From: Hemerocallis citrina
Lineage: Eukaryota > Streptophyta > Magnoliopsida > Asparagales > Asphodelaceae
Length of the DNA: 64,000 nt
Reading direction: 5' to 3'
NCBI GenBank assembly: GCA_017893485.1
Contig: CM030363.1
Location: forward strand, 87,499,730 to 87,563,729
The notes below the pieces were generated by a model. It had not been told where the DNA came from. It worked only from the letters and a program-made list of their open reading frames with translations, and ran no database searches. This document shows, one piece after another, positions 55,331 through 64,000 of this stretch; position 1 is the stretch's first letter; the number at the start of each line of letters is the position of its first letter. The position numbers and the translations under genes are program-made.

Positions 55331-56607
55331 CCCTCGAGGACTCCTCCTGCTCGGTGATGACTAGGGCCTTCAACCTCTTCGCCCTATCCGACCGTCCCCT
55401 CATAGATCTGCTGGGGATCGAGGTAGACAGCCTATTCTTCCCCTTGGATTCCTTAACAACCTTATTCTCCGTCAGCTCGGTCCGCTGAGCTGTGATAGCA
55501 TCGTCCACCTTCATTGCTGCCAAGGAAGCACAATATCATTATAACAAGGCAAAAGAGTTTGGTACAAAAATAAACTAAGAACATACAAGACACATATAGG
55601 ATCAAGCCACTCTCCGCTAGCTTCGTATCAGTCACCTTTGTCCAATCTATGTTTCTCCCCGTGAACAACTTCATCAACTCTTCCATCTCCTCAGAGGTAA
55701 AGTCCTTCTCCTTCAGAGCCATGACCTTCAGGATGTCGTACACCCATCGGGTAGGGATATCCTAAGGCTGGGGGCTATAAATGATGAAGTACTTCGACTT
55801 CCAATCCTTGATCGAGTTAGGGTGATTATGCACTACCCGATACTGCTGGAGAGGAGTGAGGAAACACCACCCTTGGTACAAATGAGCCACGCTAGCGGAT
55901 CAAGCACATGCATAAATATTTGAGCTTCAAAGGCACTCCCTTCTTCCGACAGAGCATGATGAAGTTAGTCAGTTACTTCCAGGAGTTACGCCCATACTGG
56001 ATAGGGCTCACCCCAACCCATTTTAGGAACCCGTAATGCATCTAGAGGGAACATGTAGAACCACTCCGAGAGGTTATCAATCTCTGGTTTCGGGATGAGC
56101 AGGTCAAAATCTCGAGGGATTTAGAAAGTGTTTCGAATGTTGGGAATGTCTTTCACGACCAGGGTATTCGTCGTCGTGTCTACCTCTATCTTCAGCCAAC
56201 CCGTTGACCTCGGCCGCACCCCAAAATAAGTCGTGTCACTCAAGTCATTCGGGTACATCCGGATGGAGCCAGTCATGAACGGACGAGACATGCCCTGATC
56301 AGGCTCATATTCCATGGTTCCGTACTTTGTGTCCAGGGGAAAGACGAAGCCATTCAGTTTCCTCGGTGGCTGAGGCACCCAAAGCGGGGGAATGGCCACA
56401 ACGTTGTTGGAGGAAAATTCTTCATCCCTTCGGTTCGACTGAACCTCCTCAGCTCCCTTTTCTTCCTCCTCTATACCCTCGTCTTAGGGCACATGAATGG
56501 GGTTCGAACTTCCTTCCACTTCACCCTCTTAATCAGAGGGAGTAATTTTGACTTCCTGGTCTCCTCCCTCTTCGGAAGGAACAAGAACGGGGCTCAAGCT
56601 CTCCTCT

Positions 56608-59600
56608 TGTAATGCCCCGATTTTCATTTAATAAAAATTATTTATTTTGCATGTAGTGTGCACGTGCAATATTTTTGGTTGAATTAAGTCTTATAATTAT
56701 TTTCATCATCATGAGTATAGATGTTTAAATATGTGCTTTTAATAATTTTTATACAAAGTCTTCTTTCAATTAAACAAAAAGCTCTTTTTCTTAAAGCCCA
56801 AAATTTAATCCATTTATTTTATTTTTAAAATTGTTATTTTGGCCCATAAACTAAAGCCCATGAGTTAATTCATTTTTAAATACAACTTGTAATGTAGAAT
56901 ACATTTTAAAGATTATTTTAATAAAAAATTTAATGTACAAATTTTTGGAGGCAAATGCTTGCACGTGCATTGCACGTACACGTGCATAGTGCACTCCCAA
57001 GCATGGCCGGATTGCATTTTGGAGGGAATGGGAAAAATTTGAGTGGGATCATGGTGGAGCGGTTACTTGATCATGGGTGGCTAGTATAACTCCTACTTAA
57101 ATCATAGTCATTTGTTCCTAACTCCTACTTCAATCTTAGCCATTCATTTTCCTAGATTTTTAGTATAAATACCCCCCCCCCCCCGGCTAGTTATTCTTGT
57201 GCTTATAAATTCTTCCAAACCTATAGTCTAAAATACACTATCTAGTAGTTTATTTAGTGAGTAAAAGATTGAGTTGTGTGTGGGAGTTGTGCTTGCAACA
57301 AGAAGAGGAAGCCGGCATAAGAGAGCTCTCGGTTGGCTTGTGGAAGTGCTCGGTTTTTGGTGTTCTTGGAGGCTCGAGTGCGCGCTTCTAGGAGGAGGAT
57401 CGTTCGTGTGCAAGGACTTTCGTTTAGGAGGTTGCTAATTGTATTTGTCTCTCCATTTAAGGTGGGTAAATTTTCCCTATTTCTAAATAGGAATGCATGC
57501 TAGATTTGATTAGAAAAATGATGCATGAAAATGATTAATAAGAATGCACATTTAATTGGAAAAATGATCTATAATTGATTGAATTGTTCATATGCAAATT
57601 GTATGTGTTTCTATTGTTAAAATTCAAGTTGTGTGCGATATGAATATGGCTATGAATTGTGTAAAGAAACCTTCGTTAGTAGCATGAAAAATTATGTGCA
57701 AAGATTAGTATATTGATAATGTCGCTTTATGTGATAAAATTGGAAAAAATTTTGTTATGACGTTGTAACGAATGAATTAAGATGCAATTATTATGTTTGG
57801 GAAATGAGTAAGGGCAGAAAATTAGTATATGGATTAATGAAATTATAATGTCAAAAAAGAATGTATTAGTGGTAGTATATCAAATTAACCAAATTGTATG
57901 GTAGAAATGTGTTAATTATTGGGAAAAATATGTTTAATTATTTGAGAAAATTATTCTCATATACTGGAGTGTAATTCATGATGGAAATGATTAATCTGGA
58001 ATTTTTACAGTAGGTTAGTAAGAACAATTTGAAATGAGATTTTGATGAACATCGAGATATTTTAAATAACGGAGAAATTTGATTTAAATGAATTTCGAGT
58101 TGTACTAGTGACAACCCGAGCCCATAGCTCGAGTGGTCGGATCATTCTTAATCGCTACAGTATATATGGGGGTTTCTCCAAGGTTGAGGGATCGAATCCT
58201 GTTGACACCATACATTTTTATTTACAACATTTTAAATAAACAGTGCGGCCGAGAGCACTTAATGCTCTCAGTCTCTCTTCTATGCGTGGGCAGCACTCGG
58301 CCTAGTGGTTTTTGCCTTGGCTGTTTCTCCCGTGGTCGCTGGTTCGACTCTAGGTCTCGACTGTGATTATATTAAGGGAAAAACAAATTTTTTTTGGGTG
58401 TTTTCACGATCAAAAAATTATGAAAAAAATATGATTATTCTTCTAAAAATATATGGGACTCATGAAAAATAATTTGGGAATTATTTACATAGAATAAAAT
58501 ATGATTTGAGAATAAAATGTATAATTTAGACTTATGGTTATATACTTGTATGGTATAAAAGTTGCACTTTGTAGAAAGGCTTCAAATAAAATATTAGAAA
58601 AGAAGTGGAATAAAAATAGAAATTATATGTAGTGATGCATTGTGAATTATTCTCATTTGAGAATAGTGTGAAATTTATGGTATATGAATATCCATTTAGT
58701 GATGTGATTTCAATGTGAAATTGATATTTGATGAAGTATAAAATTCCATGTGTGATATGGACTATTGAACAATTTAGAGATCATGCTATTGAAAAAGAAT
58801 TCTGTTATGATAATGAAAATGAATTTATGAGTTGGAAATGCTCAAATTGAAAATTGTGAATTGGAATTGAAACAAAAGAGTAGCTAAGTCTCCCCGGGCA
58901 TTTGAAAGAGATGAAAGGAAATTTGAAATGAAAGACCAAGGTTGGTCATGTCTGAATAAATGAATAAGTCCGGTTTAGTGGACAGGCTAACTCTAGAGCT
59001 TTGATTTTGTTCATGATTCTAATAAAAACTAAGAATTAGTGCATAGTGAAGACGTGATGAAAGTGAGAGAAAAACACGAGTATGAGAACTAGAGTTTACG
59101 GTGCGGGTGTGTGAGCCACAGAATGCATGCTTGATGAGTCAAGACATGGCGTGGGCACAACTCAGTAATGATCGGACTTTAGCAACGCTTGTGGGATGTT
59201 TGGTGACTGCAAGAGGATCGTGTTCAGGGAGGAGGCTGAATTGCCACAGAATGCATGCTTGATGAGTCAATAAATGGCGTGGAATTCCCCTCCAGGGTCC
59301 TGTATGCGTGCTTGTACTCATAGATCATCTAGGATACTCACCGTAGTTACAGTAGTAGATTAAGTCATGACGAGGGATTGAACCCTACAAAGATGAAGAA
59401 CGAATAAGAGGCTTGCCCTCGGACCTATGTAGTATGGGATGTATAGAATCCGAACAAGTGAGCATTAGTATCATCTAATATAAATAATTGCATTAAGGAC
59501 TAAGTGCACAATCACAACACGACATCAATAGGGTAATCCCTTTAGTTTGACATGTGACAAGTTTGTGTTTGCTAAATATGGAAAATAAGTTATACTATTT

Positions 59601-59914
59601 CCGGTATAGAGAGGATGGCCGTGTATAATGTTCGTCGGTTGAATAAACTGACGTACCCACAGTCTTATATGCAGGTAAATGACATGATAAAGATTAAAGA
59701 GGAAAAGATGCTTAAAGATTATTCAAAGTTGTTGTACATTTATTTAATTGTTGTAAATTTTACTTCCGCTGTGCAGTGTAAATTGTAATGAACTTATGTA
59801 AACTCTGATGTAAAGTGAAAAGTTCAAATTTCCTTGTAAAATTGTACCAAATGAAGTGGAAAGATCCTGTAGAAAATCTCGAATTCAGTTGTATTTGGGA
59901 TTCGGGGCGTTACA
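56608..59914 (+). mobile_element. S6: solo LTR (3307 bp) inside aORF1 of element C
   Basis: Begins TGTAATGCCCCG and ends TTCGGGGCGTTACA, flanked by CCTCT (56603-56607 and 59915-59919). TATA box AGTATAAATACC near 57163, followed by a run of about 14 C. It is homologous to S3 in its terminal kilobase (for example GTATAGAGAGGATGGCCGTG) in the opposite orientation. A direct duplication of a ~40-bp segment (GCCACAGAATGCATGCTTGATGAG) occurs at 59114 and 59241. A SINE-like insert is at 58111-58395. Confidence 0.9.
58111..58395 (+). mobile_element. SINE-like insert with two tRNA-like promoter sets
   Basis: First set: box A TAGCTCGAGTGG (58125-58136) and box B GGATCGAATCC (58189-58199). Second set: box A-like GGCCTAGTGG (58299-58308) and box B GGTTCGACTC (58341-58350). 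These fit Pol III internal promoters of tRNA-derived SINEs. The insert ends in a T-rich tail (58388-58395). I could not find a clear target-site duplication, so its limits are approximate. The two halves could be two SINEs or one dimeric SINE. Confidence 0.55.
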
Positions 59915-60299
59915 CCTCTTCTCCCCCTAATGGCGATGATATCTCAGATGCTATCACTGAAGGAGATGAATGGGATGATGACCACGAAGATGATTCACCC
60001 CTGCTAGAAGACGAGGCAAAGCTTCTAGACTGATCCATAGATATGATAAAAATTACTTTACCTTGATACTCGTCTGAGGAAGAGTCATTCTAGAGAGAGA
60101 AGCTATGGCTGAAGAGGGAGAAAGTAATCTTAGAAAGTGATAAGGAAAGGGAACTTATAGAGCAGAGCACGACTTCTCGATAACATTGGTCATGTGATGT
60201 ATCCTCAATAACTACAAAATCATGTAATGGATCCTCAATGGCCGCACAATCACGTGAGAATTAGATCCAACACCACTCTCCTAACTCATTCCACGCAAA

Positions 60300-61680
60300 T
60301 TTCTTCGCACATTGGCTCACGCCTTGTTCCTCGACCCTCGACATGGTACTATGAGTCACTCGCAAACTTCCTCACAAAGTGGCTCGTGCCTTGTGCCTCG
60401 CGCCTCGCCCCTCGGCATGATACTCCGGGTCACTCACAAAATTTCTTGCAAATTGGCTCATGCCTCGTGCCTTGCCTCTCGATGTGGTATTCCGGGTCAT
60501 TCGTCAATTTCTTCAAAAATTGGCTTGCACCACGTCCTTTGTACCTTGCCCCTCGGCATGGTACTTCGAGTTATTCGCAAATTTCATCGCAAATTGGCTC
60601 GAGCCTCGTGCCTCGCCCCTCGGCATGGTACTCCGGGTCACAGATTTCTTCGCAATTAGCACGTGCCTCTTGCCTCGCCCCTCGGTGTTGTGCTCCAGGT
60701 CACTCCCCCTTGGTGTGGTATTTCGGGTCGTTCACAAATTTCTTTGCAAATTGGCTCGCGCCACGTGCCTCGTGCCTCACCCCTTAGCATGGTATTCCGA
60801 GTCGTTCGGCTAGTGCCTTGCTTCTCACCCATCGGCATTGTATTCCGGGTTATTCGTGAATTTCTTCACAAATTGGCATGTGCCTCGTGCCTTGCCCCTC
60901 ACGGTGGTACTCCAGGTTGCTCACAAATTTCTTCGCAAATTAGCTCGTGCCTCGTGCCTTGCCCATCAATGTGATATTCAGGGTGATTCGCAAATTGGCT
61001 CTCACCTCGTTCCTTGCCCCTCGGCATGGTACTCTGGATCACTGGCGAATTTCTTTGCAAATTGGTTCGCGCCTTGTGCCTTGGCCTTCAATCTGGTACT
61101 CTAGGTCACTCGCAAATTTCTTCGCAAATTGACTCGCGCTTTGTGCCTTGCCCTTCAGCGTGGTATTCCGGGTCGTTGACGAAATTCTTTGCAAATTTGC
61201 TCGCATCTCACTCCTCATTCCTCGGCATGGCATTCCAATTCACTCGCGAATCTCTTCGCAAGTCGGCTTGTTCATTGCTCTTCGCCCATCGACATGCTAT
61301 TCTGAGTCATTCGTGAACTTCTTCACACATTGGCTCACGCCTCGCACCTCGCCCCGTGGCATGGTACTCCGAGTCACTTGCGAACTTCCTTGCAAATTGG
61401 CTTGCGCTTCTCGTCTCGCACCTCGCATCTCGCACCTCGCCCCTCGGTATGGCATTCCGAGTCACTCGCGAATATCTTCTCAAATCGCCTTATGCCTCGC
61501 GCCTCGCCCCTCGGCATGGTACTCCAAGTCATTCGCGGATTTCATCGCACATTGGCTCGTGCATCGCACCACGCACCTCGCCCTTCGGCATGGTACCCCG
61601 AGTCACTCGCGAACTTAGCACATTGGCTCGCACTTCGTGCTTCGCCCCTTGGACCTCGGCAACCGAACCTCTTTACCCCT
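60300..61680. repeat. ~70-bp tandem array of element C, about 20 units
   Basis: The word GGCATGGTACTCCGGGTCAC (with variants) recurs at about 60341, 60412, 60481, 60556, 60621 and so on to 61586, mostly 65-72 bp apart. Each unit continues with GCAAATTTCTTCGCAAATTGG, a small inverted repeat, and GCCTCGTGCCTTGCCCCTC. The several ORFs of 60-186 aa read through it (rich in PRASPLGMV) are artefacts of the repeat. Position equals the arrays of A and B next to the expected 3' end. Confidence 0.9.
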
Positions 61681-62180
61681 AGTAGAACGGATCCAATATC
61701 ATTGCGGTAAACAGAATTTCAAGCCGACGTGACTTTTCCCCGCAAGTTATCTACTCCTCGAAGGTTGCTAGAAGCTAACCTCTGAAAGTGAGGGGCTTAA
61801 GAAAATGTAGAATAAAGAAAATGTCAATTAAACTCTTTGTTTTGTAATAGATCGTAATTCATTTCCTCAACATGCAGGATTAGGAAGCCGTCAACGAAAA
61901 TTTTCATAAAAAGAATGGATAATTAGGAGACAAATGATATTATAAACAATATGGTAAATTTAAAATCAATATGTATATTTACAAATATTTCTTCTTCTTT
62001 GCTAGACTTGTTAGATTCATTCCCCAACGAAACTAATTTTATTAACCACCAAAACTATTGTCATGTTTATGAAGAAATTTCCCAGCATTCACTACTATAC
62101 ATTTCAGTTACTTTATGGAAGATGCTAGATAATTTACGGTGTTAAGTTGTTATTTTCCTTAACTACTAAAGGGACCAATA
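61681..62180. other. Region after the C array, 3' end of C not resolved
   Basis: A purine-rich CTGAAAGTGAGGGGCTTAAG at about 61780-61799 could be the polypurine tract of C, but the following sequence shows no similarity to the 24590-25072 LTR. The 3' LTR may be deleted or too diverged. Nothing else is recognised. Confidence 0.35.
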
Positions 62181-62199
62181 GAAATGGATCAAATTGGCA

Positions 62200-63012
62200 T
62201 TTGGTGGGGGCAAAACTAAAATGAATTGAGACACTTTATATGCAGAAGAATAAGTACTTATTGGGGATTCCTCACTTAAGGTGTACCTCTCCCTGATTCC
62301 TTTTCACATGCATATTTTCCTAGTTCACCTGTCTCAATATAGTCAATGGCATCTTAATTTTGCAACAAAAAAAACATTTCCTCCGACTGGATCTGTTAGT
62401 CGGATTGGGCCCAATGGCCTATTGAGGCCGAACTGTTTCCTTCCTGACATGGAAGAGCCTTAAGGCTAAATATGGGGATGTCTCTCAATCAAATAGATTC
62501 TTGGTTGATGCTTCCTATTTAGGGACTTAACATCCTCTTATGATGGGATGAAGGGAGGCCTTGAATCTATTTGCAATAGTTCCTAGCCAATTGATGAAAG
62601 CTAGCTCTTGCTTCTCTCTATATGTAAAGATAGAGGCTAGGTTTTCTTATGAATTTCACATACTCTAGAGAAGAAGAATCCCCAATTCTTCCTCCTCCCA
62701 CACATCCATTAGAGCCCATTCCAACCACTAAATCCTTCTGGTCCTGAGGTTGTGAAGGTGTGATTAGTGTTGTGATATCCTATAGTCTGAGACACCACCA
62801 TATGAAGGCTTGTTCATTAGGACATTGACTACATGTTCCATTTCCGCATCCAATCAATACAAGACAACATATTAAGTAGTACCATGCTAAGTTGTTGTTT
62901 ACTTGATTCTTTACATCATGCTTTAGGTTTAGACTTGTTCATGTTGATACCATGCCTATGATGATCTAGCTAATGGTACAGTTATTCATATTGGGATCGT
63001 AGCCGCCCAACA
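62200..63012 (+). repeat. Probable LTR of another retrotransposon (start uncertain)
   Basis: The end is defined by GCCGCCCAACA immediately before a tRNA-Met primer-binding site. The CTAAATATGGGG at about 62466 may be a TATA-like element. The 5' boundary was not located; 62200 is only a guess. Confidence 0.5.
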
Positions 63013-63013
63013 A

Positions 63014-63030
63014 TGGTATCAGAGCTTCGG
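63014..63030 (+). other. Primer-binding site (initiator tRNA-Met)
   Basis: TGGTATCAGAGCTTCGG matches the standard TGGTATCAGAGC complementary to the tRNA-iMet 3' end used by copia and some gypsy elements. It lies just after the inferred LTR end. Confidence 0.8.
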
Positions 63031-64000
63031 CTCGGTTCTAGGAACATTGTTGATTAATTGGATTAAACTATGTTGATTAAATCTCGAAAAATTTAGTAAT
63101 TGTTAGATCAAATGGCTCATATGTGTTTGTCTGACCTTAAATAGGATTGTAAGCCAAAACTTCAAATTAATGAAAGATTTCGACTTTAAATCCTTCATCA
63201 ATTGACTAGTAATTTTGCCAATTGATCGTTGAAATTTTTTGTACGATGATTTGTTCATGTTTATCATTCGTTTGAATTTTTTGGAATTAAAAGAAAATTT
63301 AAAAATCATATTTTTAATATATGTGAGATAAAGCCTAATCCTAAAAACTATTCTTTCTCCTTCATTTTACACCGCTGATAACCGAATTTGGCTGCCACTG
63401 CCCAGGGGGTGTGTGAGCGAGCAATTGAAACTAGGCCCAACCGTTGAGTTGGAACGATGGGGGTCGTCTCGATCAGAAAATTCCCTGGAGTTCAACCCTA
63501 TTTGATGGTTTTCCAATTTTATGAGAGATGTCTGGAGAAGAAGAGGGGGGAGAGAGGGGTTGGCTGGAATAAGAGGGACCAACAACGCCATCCTCTACCC
63601 AGGCTTGCTGATGATTGCCATGCCGACCATCGGAAGGGGTGAAACCCGAGATACCGAAGTAGTTGGTTTGCGTGTTCGAATGAGAGAAAGAAGGAGAGGG
63701 TCACTGGAGCTCACCGAAGCCATTACCGCCTTTGTTGCTGCCATCCACAATGGTCCGAGGTTCATTCTGGGCTGTGTGTGTGTCGGGCAGTGAAGGGGGA
63801 AGAAGAAGGAAGTAATAAGCCGGGTCGGGATCGAGTTAGGTCTGGATTTTAAAATCCAGACCCAGCCTCAGGTAGCACGTGCTTAGGCTGTACTATGCAC
63901 TTTCCTGGCGGGTACAGGCTCCATATAGGGTGGGGTCTATATTTTGAAATCCAGACCCGGCTCCCGATTGCACATCCATAGCACATGCCGATCTTAAGTG
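63031..64000 (+). other. Leader region of the last retrotransposon
   Basis: About 970 bp after the primer-binding site. It is AT-rich to 63360, then GC-richer. Short open frames (63457-63793 plus; 63704-63367 minus) overlap each other and resemble no Gag I know. Probably 5' untranslated leader, with gag beyond the window. Confidence 0.4.

Larger units (their letters stand above)
54120..60038 (-). pseudogene. aORF1 of element C: Transposase_28-type antisense gene, split by S6
   Basis: ATG at 60038 (MDQSRSFASSSSRGE, Ser-rich as in A and B). The frame is cut by S6 at 59915/56607. It resumes in IPPLWVPQPPRKLNGF, then RDFDLLIPKPEIDNLSEWF, WVGVSPIQYGRNSWK and the EEMEELMKLFTGRNIDWTKV region (55743-55600), with many stops. 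A later exon encodes the Lys-rich AKVQKRHAPSNPDEPLKRKK. The coiled coil (54600-54130) ends in ALEHIGAKYPDLDHRGFSF, matching the same motif in A and B. The intron positions appear to be kept but their limits are unclear. Antisense to pol of C. Confidence 0.7.
24590..61800 (+). mobile_element. Element C: old Tat-like Ty3/gypsy retrotransposon, host of the nested insertions
   Basis: In order on the plus strand: 5' LTR remnant (to 25072), degenerate primer-binding site, gag (25675-26932, resuming at 48571), protease, RT, RNase H, second RNase H, integrase (to about 52300), a ~70-bp repeat array, antisense genes aORF2 and aORF1 (minus strand, to 60038) and a long array (60300-61680). The layout is the same as in element B. 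Inserted in it are S5, the hAT-like element H with B inside, and S6. Every coding part has many stops. The LTR start and the whole 3' LTR were not identified, so the outer limits are approximate. Confidence 0.75.

Noticed and set aside
58111..58200. Possible functional tRNA gene
   Set aside because: Box A and box B are present but I see no cloverleaf-compatible acceptor stem, and a second tRNA-like head follows, so a SINE is more likely.
60227..61710. Overlapping plus-strand ORFs of 60-186 aa rich in PRASPLGMV
   Set aside because: They are translations of the ~70-bp tandem array in several frames and differ only by repeat phase; there is no independent coding evidence.

Overview
This is nuclear DNA of a flowering plant, and as far as I can read it the window is almost entirely nested transposable elements. 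The evidence is Tat-type Ty3/gypsy retrotransposons with antisense extra genes, long solo LTRs, a PIF/Harbinger transposon, a hAT-like element, a small Ty1/copia element and a tRNA-derived SINE-like insertion. I see no intact host gene, rRNA, functional tRNA or CRISPR array. Species cannot be read from the sequence.

Layout. (1) 1-5367: the 3' part of a plus-oriented Tat-like element (A): antisense genes on the minus strand, a 67-bp tandem array, polypurine tract and 3' LTR. (2) 5368-19863: a degenerate PIF/Harbinger DNA transposon (D) with a Myb/SANT ORF1, a DDE transposase, a plant-mobile-domain (PMD) gene and clusters of ACATGT-centred palindromes on both sides. Solo LTRs S1 (5774-9161) and S4 (10904-15943) are inserted in it, and S4 cuts the transposase gene. 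(3) 20126-23178: a 3.05-kb copia element (E) with 129-bp LTRs, carrying an RRM pseudogene that resembles the splicing factor RSZ22. (4) About 24590 to at least 61690: an old Tat-like element (C), plus-oriented and heavily mutated. Its gag is hit by solo LTR S5 and by a hAT-like element (H, 26933-48570). H is hit 13 bp from its left end by a full Tat-like element (B, 26946-46760, minus-oriented). B is hit by solo LTR S2 (32177-38775), and S2 by solo LTR S3 (32731-35614). C also carries solo LTR S6 (56608-59914), which holds a two-headed tRNA-like SINE. (5) 62200-64000: an LTR end and tRNA-Met primer-binding site of another retrotransposon running off the window.

The Tat elements share one plan: LTR, primer-binding site, gag, protease, RT, RNase H, a second RNase H, integrase, short repeats, two antisense coiled-coil/Transposase_28-type genes, a long tandem array, polypurine tract, LTR. 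Each array has a different unit (67 bp in A, 211 and 203 bp in B, about 70 bp in C). Target-site duplications were read directly for S1 (CCGTA), S2 (GCGGC), S3 (GACCC), S4 (GCAAA), S5 (TTCGT), S6 (CCTCT), B (GTAGA) and E (AAGAT), so the nesting order is well supported. All coding regions have stops, frameshifts or insertions, so the window reads as a fossil bed rather than an active gene region.

The most unusual signals are six pairs of a CAGTCGACTG palindrome at 20-21 bp spacing in S3, the covarying palindromes of D, the PMD gene inside a Harbinger-like element, and the splicing-factor fragment between copia LTRs.
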